A stretch of DNA of 64,000 bases from Pseudomonadota bacterium (GTDB lineage: Bacteria; Myxococcota_A; UBA796; SXON01). The position numbers were made by a program, and so were the translations under genes. Every line of letters starts with the position of its first letter. Positions within the stretch are counted from its first letter, which is position 1. The notes beneath the pieces were generated by a model that saw nothing but the letters and a program-made list of their open reading frames with translations, was not told the DNA's origin and did no database searches. Below are positions 52,204 through 60,333 of the stretch, in pieces. The stretch lies in NCBI GenBank assembly GCA_030685065.1, contig JAUXQH010000122.1, positions 1 through 64,000 of the forward strand, in the 5' to 3' direction.

Positions 52204-54222
52204 TCAACAACCCTTGTTGCTCCCATAGATCGGCGAGAGGGTGCTGCTCGCGCCGATGTGGGTCTTGAGGGCGGCCACCGTCGTGTTGCACAAGTTGGTG
52301 TTGTAGCTGATCGAGTGGTAGCCGTAGCCGACGCCCGTGAGGCCGTACAAGCCGTCGAGGTCCGTCAGGAGCGTGTTGCTCTCGAGGTAGAGAGAGTAGG
52401 TGCTCGACCCCGCGGTGGTGCTGTACCCGACGTACGTGACACCCTCCAATCCATCCAGGTTGGTGAGCGCGGCGTTCCCATACACATACAGGCGCAGGAG
52501 CGGGCCGGAGGTGCCGGAGAGCCCGGCGATGCCCGTCAGCGTGGCGTTGTTGGAGACGCTGATCGCGTCGACCACGCTGATCGCCGCGAGGCCGTCCAGG
52601 TTGGTGAGCAGATCGAGGTCGTCGACGGCGAGCGTACCGGCCGAGACCACGTTTTCGAGTCCTGAGAGCGATCCGAGCGCCGGCAAGCCGGAGAGTTGGA
52701 GCGTCAGTGGCACGTCGGTGACGCCGCTCAGCGCGGAGATGTCGGTGAGGGCGGAGAGGCCGGTGAGCGAGAGGCCGGCGGGGTCGGTGAGGGACGCGAA
52801 GTCGTCGAGGTCGGTGACGGCCATGCCGGTGACGGTGAGCGTCCCGCTGGTCGCGACGAGCGAGCCGAAGCCCGAGAGGTCGGTGAGCGCGCCCCCGCGC
52901 AGGGTCAGGGCCGGCGCGGCGGCCAGCGCGTCGAAGCCGGTGATCGCGGTGAGCGCGGTGCCACCCGAGATGGAGAGGCTGGTCCCCACCGATACGAGGG
53001 CGTCGAAGCCGCCGAGCACGGTGACCGTGGAGCTGGTGTAGACGTAGAGCGAGCCGCCGACCGAGCGCAGGCCCGAGAAGGCGTCCAGCGGGCCGGCGGC
53101 CTCGGCGTAGAAGGTGAGGGTGCCGCCGACGTTCTCGAGCGCGTCGAAGCCGGACCAATCCGACACGGACAGCGGGTACAGCGTCATGTTGCCGTCCACC
53201 GTGGTGAGGGAGGGCATGGACAGGGAGTCGGGCGTGTACGTTCCGGTGCCGACGCCGATGGTCAACACCCCCACACGCTCGATGTCGGGGAGCTCGACAT
53301 CCCCCATCGACAGCCCGTAGATGGTCAGCGTGCCGGTGATCTGCCCGACGCCGTCGAGCAGGGTGGCGTCGAGCGAGTTGGTGATCGTGTAGTCACCCGC
53401 GATGATCGTGCCCGCGAGCGAGCCGCCGTCCCCGTCCTCGCCATCCTCGCCATCCTCGCCGTCCTCCCCGTCGCAGACGTAGACGGTCGTGTCGACCTCG
53501 TCCGCGGTGAGCACGCCGTCCCCGTCGCGGTCGGTGCCGATCGCCACCGCCTCTCCCCCGGAGGCGCAGTTGGGGCCCGCGGGCTCGTCCGCGGTGCTCA
53601 CCAGCGCGGCGGCGCCGTCGTCACCGGTCGCGCCGCTGCACACGTAGGAGGTCGAGGCGATCTCGCCCTCGTCGAGCACGCCGCTGCCGTCCGTGTCCGC
53701 GCCGGTGTCGAGGCGCTGGCCGCCGAACGGGCAATTCTCGCCCGGGGGCTCCTCGGAGACGCCCACGAGCGTCTGGATGCCGGACCCGCCGTCCTCGCCG
53801 TGGCAGAGGTACTCGGTGACGTCGATCTCCTCGGGGTCGAGCACGCCGTCGGCGTCATCGTCGATGCCGGCGTCCACCCGCACGCCGCCGTTCGAGCAGT
53901 TCTCGCCGGCAGGCTCGTCGGCGGTCGTCACCAGGGCCGAAGCGCCGTCCTCGCCGTCCTCGCCGTCCTCGCCGTCGGCACCGTCCGCGCCCAGCGCGCC
54001 GCCACAGAGGTAGGCGGTGCTGTCGATCTCGCCCTCGGCCAACGCGCCGTCGCCATCGTCGTCCACGCCCGACTCGACCGCCACGCCGCCCTCCTCACAG
54101 TTCTCCCCCGCGGGCTCGTCCCGGGTGGCGAGCAGGGCGCTGGCGGCCTCTTCGGGGGGTACGGCGATGCAGGCGGAGAGGAAGAGGGACGTGAGCATCA
54201 GGGGGCCTCGGAGGGCGCCCAC
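52204..54222 (-). CDS. DUF7151-type repeat lipoprotein with L-domain-like repeats
   Basis: A 672-residue surface lipoprotein. The start MGALRGPLMLTSLFLSAC (GTG at 54222; ATG at 54198 possible) carries the lipobox. Then come four repeats of about 55 residues built as DEPAGENC--GG--V--G-DDDGDG-L---E---T-Y-C-G, the DUF7151 pattern, with collagen-like GEDGED spacers. The second half (about 270-640) has beta-strand ladder repeats (VGGTLTFYAEAAG, GGSLYVYTSSTVTVLGGFDAL, LTDLDGLYGLTGVGY) resembling receptor L-domain/LRR proteins. It ends LCNTTVAALKTHIG...GSNKGC. Calcium binding by the DDDGDG segments is likely. It converges on the amidohydrolase gene. Confidence 0.78.
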   Translation of the reverse strand: MGALRGPLMLTSLFLSACIAVPPEEAASALLATRDEPAGENCEEGGVAVESGVDDDGDGALAEGEIDSTAYLCGGALGADGADGEDGEDGEDGASALVTTADEPAGENCSNGGVRVDAGIDDDADGVLDPEEIDVTEYLCHGEDGGSGIQTLVGVSEEPPGENCPFGGQRLDTGADTDGSGVLDEGEIASTSYVCSGATGDDGAAALVSTADEPAGPNCASGGEAVAIGTDRDGDGVLTADEVDTTVYVCDGEDGEDGEDGEDGDGGSLAGTIIAGDYTITNSLDATLLDGVGQITGTLTIYGLSMGDVELPDIERVGVLTIGVGTGTYTPDSLSMPSLTTVDGNMTLYPLSVSDWSGFDALENVGGTLTFYAEAAGPLDAFSGLRSVGGSLYVYTSSTVTVLGGFDALVSVGTSLSISGGTALTAITGFDALAAAPALTLRGGALTDLSGFGSLVATSGTLTVTGMAVTDLDDFASLTDPAGLSLTGLSALTDISALSGVTDVPLTLQLSGLPALGSLSGLENVVSAGTLAVDDLDLLTNLDGLAAISVVDAISVSNNATLTGIAGLSGTSGPLLRLYVYGNAALTNLDGLEGVTYVGYSTTAGSSTYSLYLESNTLLTDLDGLYGLTGVGYGYHSISYNTNLCNTTVAALKTHIGASSTLSPIYGSNKGC

Positions 54223-54251
54223 GGTAGCACGAGGCTTCGCCGCGAAAGGCG

Positions 54252-54767
54252 CTATCCCTGCGCCCGGTACGTGCGGGCCAGCTCCAGGTAGGCCTCGCGG
54301 CCGCCCTCGATCTGGGCGCGGTCCCCGTCACGGAGCGGCCGCACCACCTTGCCCGGCATGCCGAGCACGAGCGATCCGCTCGGGATCCGCATTCCCACGG
54401 GAATCACGGCCCCCGCGCCGATGATGCACCACGGCTCGATGTGACAGTTGTCGAGCAGGATGCTGCCCATGCCGATCAGGCAATCGTCCTCGACCGTGCA
54501 TCCGTGCAGGATGACGCGGTGCCCCACGGTCACGCGCGCGCCGATGTTCACGGAGGAGAACCCGCCCGTGGCGTGGGCGCACGTCAGATCCTGGAGGTTG
54601 GAGTCCGCGCCGATGCGGATGGCGCCCTGGTCGCCGCGGAGCACGACGCCGGGCCACACGCTGACGTTGGCGCCGAGCGTGACATCGCCGAGGAGCTGGG
54701 CGCTGGCGTGCACGTAGGCGGAGGGGTCGACCCGGGGAGAGAAGGCGCCGTAGCGTTCGAGAGGCAT
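54252..54767 (-). CDS. Gamma-class carbonic anhydrase family protein
   Basis: A 171-residue left-handed beta-helix protein. Hexapeptide repeats (VTLGANVSVWPGVVLRGD, IRIGADSNLQD, CIIGAGAVIPVG) run the whole length. The metal ligands of gamma-carbonic anhydrases are present as His65 (CAHATGG), His83 and His88 (VGHRVILHGC). The family includes active enzymes and the YrdA/PaaY/CaiE-type members, whose activity varies. No signal peptide. It starts 57 bases from the divergent DUF1801 gene. Confidence 0.88.
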   Translation of the reverse strand: MPLERYGAFSPRVDPSAYVHASAQLLGDVTLGANVSVWPGVVLRGDQGAIRIGADSNLQDLTCAHATGGFSSVNIGARVTVGHRVILHGCTVEDDCLIGMGSILLDNCHIEPWCIIGAGAVIPVGMRIPSGSLVLGMPGKVVRPLRDGDRAQIEGGREAYLELARTYRAQG

Positions 54768-54823
54768 CGGCGCGGTTTAGCGCAGGAGCGCGCCGTTGGG
54801 TATCGACAGAGTAGGATGCCGCC

Positions 54824-55291
54824 ATGACCACCCCCGTCGACGCCTACCTCGCCACCCTCCCCGAAGACCGCCGCGCCGCCCTCACCACGCTGCGGGACGC
54901 CATCCGGGCCGGCCTGCCCGAGGGCTACGAGGAGGGCCTCCAGTACGGCATGATCGCCTGGTACGTGCCCCACAGCCGCTACCCCGACGGATATCACTGC
55001 GATCCGAAGCAGCCCGTGCCGTTCGCCAGCATCGCCGCGCAGAAGAACCACCTCGCGGTGTACCTGTTCTGCGTCTATTGCGATCCGACGCTCACGCAGT
55101 GGTTCGTCGACGAGTACCAGAAGTCCGGCAAGAAGCTCGACATGGGCAAGGGCTGCGTGCGCTTCAAGAAGATCGAGGACGCGCCGCTGGAGCTGTTCGG
55201 CCGAGTGGTGGCGAAGATGCCGGTCGACGACTTCCTTGCGCTCTACTCGTCGCAGATCCCGGCTTCCGCGAAGAAGAAGGCCAAGAAGTAG
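54824..55291 (+). CDS. DUF1801 protein
   Basis: A 155-residue cytoplasmic protein of the DUF1801 (YdhG-like) family. Evidence is YLATLPEDRRAALTTLRDAI, EEGLQYGMIAWYVP, PFASIAAQKNHLAVYLF and LDMGKGCVRFKKIEDAPLELFGRV, all in the order typical of the family. A Lys-rich tail (ASAKKKAKK) ends the protein. Function of the family is not established. It converges on the radical SAM gene with 21 bases between stops. Confidence 0.85.
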   Translation: MTTPVDAYLATLPEDRRAALTTLRDAIRAGLPEGYEEGLQYGMIAWYVPHSRYPDGYHCDPKQPVPFASIAAQKNHLAVYLFCVYCDPTLTQWFVDEYQKSGKKLDMGKGCVRFKKIEDAPLELFGRVVAKMPVDDFLALYSSQIPASAKKKAKK

Positions 55292-55312
55292 GCGCACGCA
55301 CGCTCGCGCGGC

Positions 55313-56161
55313 TCAGACGCCGCCGTACGACTCCGCCCGCACCCCGACCGCCCGCGCCCGCGCCGCGATCTGCTCCAGGCGCTCGGCGGAGAGCGATCCG
55401 ACGGTCGGATCGGAGGGCTTGCGCGCGACGGTGTAGATCTGCACGTGGTCGATCGTGCCGCCAGCCGCGATGACGGAGAGGCGGCCCACCCAGGCCTCGA
55501 TCTCGGCGTCACTCGGGCCCTCACCCCCCAACGTGCAGAACATGCTCTGGATCACGAGGGGGCGGTACGCGGCCGTGGCCGCGAGGTTGGACAAGATCCG
55601 CGCGAAGGGGAACGTCGTGCCGTCGACGCGGCGATACCAGGCCTCGGTGCCCGCGTCCAACTTGGCCCACACCTCATCCACCAGGGGGAGGGCGGCCTTG
55701 ACCCGCTCCCGGTGCAACATCGTGGCGTTGGTGAGGAGGCGCACGGGCACGTCGAGCCCGAAGCGATCCCGCGCCGCGCGCACCCGCGCCACGGCCCCCG
55801 GGAACGCGGCGGGGGTGGTGGGCTCGCCGTCCCCCGCGAACGCGATGTCGGTCACGCGGCGGAGCGCGGGCGCCACGGTGTGGAAGGGCGGGTGCTCCCA
55901 CAACGATCCGTCACGCACCCAGCCGAGGAGGCGGGAGAGCTCGGCGTCCAGCACGTCCAGATCGATCGCGCCCGATCCCGGCGGCCCGGCGGCCTCCGTG
56001 CGGTCGACCTGGCAGTACGGACAATCGAAATTGCACACCTTGTCCGGGTTGAGGTTGATCCCGATGGAGAGGCCGCGCGCCCGCCGGGAGACGACGGCGT
56101 AGACGTAGCGGTTGTCACCGAGATCGCGACGGTGGTCCTGGAAGTCGAGCGTGCGTTCCAC
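55313..56161 (-). CDS. Radical SAM protein
   Basis: A 282-residue radical SAM enzyme. CNFDCPYCQVD supplies the CxxxCxxC cluster ligands (Cys43, Cys47, Cys50), DIAFAGDGEPTTP is the Gly-rich SAM-binding segment, and VRLLTNATMLHRERV and EVWAKLDAGTEAWYR complete the barrel. It resembles the small stand-alone radical SAM proteins of the wyosine-synthase-like/MoaA-related group that carry no SPASM domain; the substrate is unknown. No export signal. It is divergent from the Tat protein gene at 56191, only 29 bases away. Confidence 0.85.
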   Translation of the reverse strand: MERTLDFQDHRRDLGDNRYVYAVVSRRARGLSIGINLNPDKVCNFDCPYCQVDRTEAAGPPGSGAIDLDVLDAELSRLLGWVRDGSLWEHPPFHTVAPALRRVTDIAFAGDGEPTTPAAFPGAVARVRAARDRFGLDVPVRLLTNATMLHRERVKAALPLVDEVWAKLDAGTEAWYRRVDGTTFPFARILSNLAATAAYRPLVIQSMFCTLGGEGPSDAEIEAWVGRLSVIAAGGTIDHVQIYTVARKPSDPTVGSLSAERLEQIAARARAVGVRAESYGGV

Positions 56162-56190
56162 GGCGCCAATCTATCCGGTAGGATGGCCCG

Positions 56191-56733
56191 ATGCGGGTCA
56201 CCCGACGTCAAGCGCTCCTCGCCACCACCCTGATGGGCGGGGCCGTCGCGGCCGCCGCGGCCGGGGTGTCCTTTCGCTGGTGGGACCAGCCCCACGGCCT
56301 CCCCTACGCCGTGCTCTCGGCGGACGAGGCCGCGATCCTCGACGCCTTCGCCGAGGCGTGCTTTCCGTCGGGCGGGGATCCCCCGATGGGCGGGGCCGCC
56401 GCCGGCGTCGGGCGCTACTTCGACGGCGTGCTGGAGGGCCTGGTGCCCGCGCAACAGAAGCTGCTCCGGCTCGCCCTGCACGCGCTCGACGCGCTGCCCC
56501 TCCCAACCCACGGCGGGTTCCTGACGGACCTTCCGGTGCCGACCGCGAGCGACGCGGTTGCGTCGTGGCTCAAGAGCACCCGCCCCGAGCTCCGCGGGCT
56601 CGCCCAGTCGTTCTTCATCTTCGTCGGCATGGCGTGGATGGCGCACCCCGACGTGCGCACGCGCATCGCGCCGATGTTCGGGTGTGGCTTCGCGGATGCC
56701 GGCGGCCTGCCCGCGCGCCTGGAAGCATCGTGA
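56191..56733 (+). CDS. Gluconate 2-dehydrogenase subunit 3-like Tat protein
   Basis: A 180-residue protein with a Tat signal (TRRQALLATTLMGGAVAAAAAG) and the helical domain of the gluconate 2-dehydrogenase subunit 3 family (LSADEAAILDAFAEACFPSGGDPP, GVGRYFDGVLEGLVPAQQKLLRLAL). Such small subunits accompany GMC oxidoreductases, helping their export. The stop overlaps the GMC start (GTGA), exactly the expected partnership. Confidence 0.85.
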   Translation: MRVTRRQALLATTLMGGAVAAAAAGVSFRWWDQPHGLPYAVLSADEAAILDAFAEACFPSGGDPPMGGAAAGVGRYFDGVLEGLVPAQQKLLRLALHALDALPLPTHGGFLTDLPVPTASDAVASWLKSTRPELRGLAQSFFIFVGMAWMAHPDVRTRIAPMFGCGFADAGGLPARLEAS

Positions 56734-58271
56734 GCGCGTGGATGCCGGGGGACGGCGTGCTCCTCGCCGCGCCCGCCGCGGCCGAGGGGTACGGCGAGGC
56801 CGATCGCGACATCGTGTGCGACGTGGTGATCGTCGGCACCGGGCCGGGCGGCGCATCGGTGGCGCGGGTGCTCTCCGCGGCGGGCGCGAAGGTGGTGCTG
56901 CTGGAAGAGGGGCCGCCGGAGAGCCGCTTTGCGCGCAACCAGGGCGACGTGATGCGGTACCACATGCAGGAGGGCGGCGCGATGGTCGCCGCGGGCCGCG
57001 CGTACATGCCGATCGCCTCGGGGCGCGGGGTGGGTGGCGGCACGCTGGTGAACAGCGCCATGGCGTGGCGCGCGCCCGACCACGTGTTGAACGGGTGGGT
57101 CGAGCTCCTCGGAGACGAGCGGTACGGAGCAAAGGCGCTCGCGCCCCTCTACGACCAGCTCACCGAGCTGCTCGGCGTGTGGCCCACGCGCCCCGAGATC
57201 TCCGGCAAGAACAACGACCTCATCGTGCGGGGCGTCCGCGCCCTCGGCCTCGAGGGCGGCTACGTGCCGCGCGCCACGCCCGGCTGCGTAGGGTGCGGCG
57301 TCTGCTACTTCGGCTGTCCGAGCGGCGGCAAGGCCAGCATGAACCTCAACCTCCTGGTCGAGGCCACGCGCGCGGGCGCCCGCATCGTGGCGGACACGAA
57401 GGTCGACACCGTGCTGGTCGAGGGCGGCCGGGTGGTGGGGGTTTCGGGCCGGATGTTCCACCCGGACACGCGCGTTCCGGGCGGAGCGGTGCGGGTGCGC
57501 GCCACGCGCACGGTCCTCGCCGCGGGGGGGATCGGGACCCCCCGATTGTTACACCACGCCGGGCTCGCCGAACGCTTGGGTCCCGCGGTCGGAAAGGGCC
57601 TGCACGTGCACCCGGGCAACGCCGTGCTCGGCATCTGCGACGAGCCGATCGAGATGTGGAAGGGGGCCACCCAGGGCGCCTATTTTCATGTCGACGAGCT
57701 CCCCGGGGTGCTCCCCCACACGTTCTCCGCGCCGCCCGAGGTGTGCCTGGGCATGCTCGCGCCGCCGGGCCCGGAGATGAAGAAGGCGATCGACGTGCTC
57801 CCGTATCTGTGTGGGCTGATCGTGATGGTGTCCGACAAGGGCGAGGGCACGGTGGGAGCGCACCCGGACGGGCGGGCGGACATCCGGTACGAGTTCTCCG
57901 ACGAGGACGTCGAGCGCACCAAGAAGGGCATGTATTGGGCGGCCAAGGTGCTGCTCGCGGGCGGGGCCCACACGCTGCTCGCGCCCGTGCACGGGGTCGA
58001 GCGGACCCACACGGCCGAGGACCTCGCGGACCAACTCTCGCGGCGCACGCTCGAAGACTTCATGCTCTACGCCGCCCACCCGATGAGCTCCTGCCGCATG
58101 GGGCGGGACCCCGTCACGAGCGTCGTCCGCCCCGATGGGCGCGCGCACACGCTCGAGGGGCTCTACATCGCGGACAGCTCGGTGTTTCCTACCTCGCTCG
58201 GGGTGAACCCGAGCCTGACCACCATGGCGCTCGCGACCGCGATCGCGCAGGGGTTGGCGCGAACCGGATAG
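56730..58271 (+). CDS. GMC oxidoreductase with Cys-cluster motif
   Basis: A 513-residue FAD enzyme of the glucose-methanol-choline family. DVVIVGTGPGGASVARVLSAAG binds the FAD ADP part, GVGGGTLVNSAMAWRAP is the second FAD motif, and HPMSSCRMG and GLYIADSSVFPTSLGVNP form the C-terminal catalytic and FAD region. The segment CVGCGVCYFGCPSGGK has ferredoxin-like Cys spacing and is shared in form with the cholesterol-oxidase-like enzyme at 61440. Start is GTG at 56730, overlapping the stop of the Tat small subunit, so the pair should be exported together as a periplasmic alcohol or sugar dehydrogenase. Electron acceptor unknown. Confidence 0.85.
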   Translation: MSAWMPGDGVLLAAPAAAEGYGEADRDIVCDVVIVGTGPGGASVARVLSAAGAKVVLLEEGPPESRFARNQGDVMRYHMQEGGAMVAAGRAYMPIASGRGVGGGTLVNSAMAWRAPDHVLNGWVELLGDERYGAKALAPLYDQLTELLGVWPTRPEISGKNNDLIVRGVRALGLEGGYVPRATPGCVGCGVCYFGCPSGGKASMNLNLLVEATRAGARIVADTKVDTVLVEGGRVVGVSGRMFHPDTRVPGGAVRVRATRTVLAAGGIGTPRLLHHAGLAERLGPAVGKGLHVHPGNAVLGICDEPIEMWKGATQGAYFHVDELPGVLPHTFSAPPEVCLGMLAPPGPEMKKAIDVLPYLCGLIVMVSDKGEGTVGAHPDGRADIRYEFSDEDVERTKKGMYWAAKVLLAGGAHTLLAPVHGVERTHTAEDLADQLSRRTLEDFMLYAAHPMSSCRMGRDPVTSVVRPDGRAHTLEGLYIADSSVFPTSLGVNPSLTTMALATAIAQGLARTG

Positions 58272-58282
58272 GTGGGCCGTCC

Positions 58283-58834
58283 ATGCCGCCGCTCCCCGCA
58301 TTGCTGCTGATCCTCCGCGACCTCGGCCTGCCCGCCGTGGCGTCGTGCATGGTCCTCGTCCTCGCCTCCATGGTGTCGAAGGGCACGCTCCATCGCGTCG
58401 ATCGCATCGGCGCGGCCTCGGTCGCGGTTGGTTTCGCCGTTGGTTTTCAGCCCCTGTCCGGCGGGGGCTTCGACGGGGGCGATCCGGTCACCGTGCTGCC
58501 GCTCGTGGCCGTCGTCACCGCCCTCCTGGCGCCGCGGCTGGTGACACGGTTCGCGCCCGCGGCCGCCGTCGGGGCGCTCGTGCGCGCCGGGCTGTTCGGC
58601 GCGGGCATCGTGAGCGCCGTGGCCCTCTACGCCCTCGGCGACACCCGGCTGACCGAGGTGGCGCTGGTCACGGTGGGCGCGGCGATCGGCCTCGTGGTGG
58701 GCGCGCAGGTGGGGGACCAGCAGCCCATCAAGCTCGTCGCTCCCGACCCGCGCGTGGGCGCGTGGGCGGTGGTGGCGGTGCTGCTCGTGGCGGTGTGGGT
58801 GTTGGGTGTGAGAGGCGCGGTGGCAGGGGCCTGA
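58283..58834 (+). CDS. Integral membrane protein, function unknown
   Basis: A 183-residue protein with about five or six membrane helices (LPAVASCMVLVLASMVS, VGFAVGFQPLSGGG, VVTALLAPRLV, LFGAGIVSAVALYALG, VGAAIGLVVGAQVG, WAVVAVLLVAVWVLGV). It starts 11 bases after the GMC gene, so it is likely part of that operon; it may anchor or serve the dehydrogenase, but nothing in its sequence proves this. No family recognised. Confidence 0.65.
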   Translation: MPPLPALLLILRDLGLPAVASCMVLVLASMVSKGTLHRVDRIGAASVAVGFAVGFQPLSGGGFDGGDPVTVLPLVAVVTALLAPRLVTRFAPAAAVGALVRAGLFGAGIVSAVALYALGDTRLTEVALVTVGAAIGLVVGAQVGDQQPIKLVAPDPRVGAWAVVAVLLVAVWVLGVRGAVAGA

Positions 58835-58877
58835 GGGGGCGCGGTCGCCGCCGTCTTCGGCGGCGGGCACCGCGCCC
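58835..58877. terminator. Bidirectional hairpin terminator
   Basis: Between the converging membrane-protein and M20 peptidase genes, GGGGCGCGGT (58835-58844) pairs perfectly with ACCGCGCCCC (58868-58877), enclosing GCCGCC, loop GTCTTC, GGCGGC (58846-58863). No T-run on either strand. The loop GTCTTC is the reverse complement of the GAAGAC loops in the island elements. Confidence 0.6.
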
Positions 58878-58885
58878 CACGTCTC

Positions 58886-60298
58886 CTACCGACGAACCAA
58901 ATCTCCCACCGCCCCGAGCTCGTCGTACAGGTATACGTTCGCGATGATCGCCTTCTCGAACACGCCGATGTGCAGGCTCTCGTTGGGGCCATGCGCGGTT
59001 GTCTGCGGGTCGATGACGCCGTTGAGGATGAGGGGGAGATCCCCGAAGCGCCGCCCGAAGAGCGCCACGAAGGGGATCGAGCCCCCCACGCCGACCTGGA
59101 GCAACGGGCGGCCCCAGGCCTTCACGTACGCGCGGTCGGCCGCCGCGAAGGCGGGCCCCTTCGGGGTGTAGAGCCACGCGCCCGACGGCGCCGTGGAGAT
59201 GTCCACGGTGACCTTCACCCCGCCCGGCGCGTCACGGAGGAGCTCGGCGCGGAGGGCGTCCCGAACCGCGTCGTCGTCCTGGCCCGGCGCCACGCGCACG
59301 GACAGGATCGCCTCGGCGGACATCCGCAGGGCGTTCTTCTTGCGGTCGATCGTCGGGAGCGTGGTGGACACGATGGTGATGGCCGGCTGGCGCCAGAGGT
59401 GCTCGGCGGGGGGGGCGCCCTCGGTGGGGAGCGGCTCGATGCCGGGGCAGAGGTGGGCGCCGGAGCGGATGACCTCGGTGGTGAGCGGCACGTCCCACGC
59501 CGCCGTGGACCACGCGGGCGGCACCTCCGCGCGCGGGCTCTTGAGGCGGCCATTCTCGTCGACGAGGCGCGCGAGCAGGGTCACGAGCGCGAGCGACACG
59601 TCGGGCACCATGCCGCCCCAGAGGCCCGAGTGCACGTCGGCCTCGAGCGCCTCGCAGCGCACGGTGCACTCCATGAGGCCGCGGAGCGAGGTGGTGAGGC
59701 CGGGGAGCTCGGTCGAAGGGTTTTCACAGTCGGTGAGGACCATGACGTCGGACGCGAAGGCCTCGGGAAACGCATCCATGAAGCGCTCGAGGTTGGGGCT
59801 CCCGATCTCCTCCTCGCCCTCGATGACGAGCTTGATGTTGGCGGGGAGCGTACCGGTCTCCGCCAGCCAGGCGCCGAGCGCCGCGAGGTGGCTGACCCAC
59901 CCGCCCATGTCGTCGGCGGCGCCCCGCGCGTAGAGGCGGCCGTCCCGCACGGTGGGCTCGTGGGGCGGGCTGTCCCACACCTCTCCCTTCACGGGCTGCA
60001 GATCGAGGTGGCCGTAGATGAGGATCGTCGGCTTTCCGGGCGCCTTGAGCCACTCGGCGGTCACGATGGGGAGGGCGTCGGGGAGCTCACAGACGCGGGA
60101 CCCGGAGAAGCCGAGCGCGGCGAGGTCTCCGGCGACCCGCGCGGCCAGGGCACGAACATCGGCGGCGTGCGCCGGCTCGCACGAGATTGCGGGGATGCGG
60201 AGGTAGTCGCACAGCTGCGCGAGGGCCTCGGGAAAGTGGGCGCGGGCGCGGGTGGCGACGGAGTCGACGGTGGGCTCGGGGCGGACGGCGGTAGGCAT
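58886..60298 (-). CDS. M20 family metallopeptidase
   Basis: A 470-residue M20 (CPG2/DapE-like) dipeptidase-type enzyme. Metal and catalytic residues are visible: LIYGHLDLQPV (His and the catalytic Asp), ARGAADDMGG (bridging Asp), IEGEEEIGS (catalytic Glu and metal Glu), VLTDCENP (Asp) and the final His in TAHGPNESLH. The dimerisation domain lies between about 200 and 360. Cytoplasmic, no signal peptide. It probably cleaves dipeptides. Alone on the minus strand, with a short gap to the phosphatase gene. Confidence 0.9.
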   Translation of the reverse strand: MPTAVRPEPTVDSVATRARAHFPEALAQLCDYLRIPAISCEPAHAADVRALAARVAGDLAALGFSGSRVCELPDALPIVTAEWLKAPGKPTILIYGHLDLQPVKGEVWDSPPHEPTVRDGRLYARGAADDMGGWVSHLAALGAWLAETGTLPANIKLVIEGEEEIGSPNLERFMDAFPEAFASDVMVLTDCENPSTELPGLTTSLRGLMECTVRCEALEADVHSGLWGGMVPDVSLALVTLLARLVDENGRLKSPRAEVPPAWSTAAWDVPLTTEVIRSGAHLCPGIEPLPTEGAPPAEHLWRQPAITIVSTTLPTIDRKKNALRMSAEAILSVRVAPGQDDDAVRDALRAELLRDAPGGVKVTVDISTAPSGAWLYTPKGPAFAAADRAYVKAWGRPLLQVGVGGSIPFVALFGRRFGDLPLILNGVIDPQTTAHGPNESLHIGVFEKAIIANVYLYDELGAVGDLVRR

Positions 60299-60333
60299 GG
60301 GCGCCCACGTATCCGGGGCACCCCAGCTTGGGG

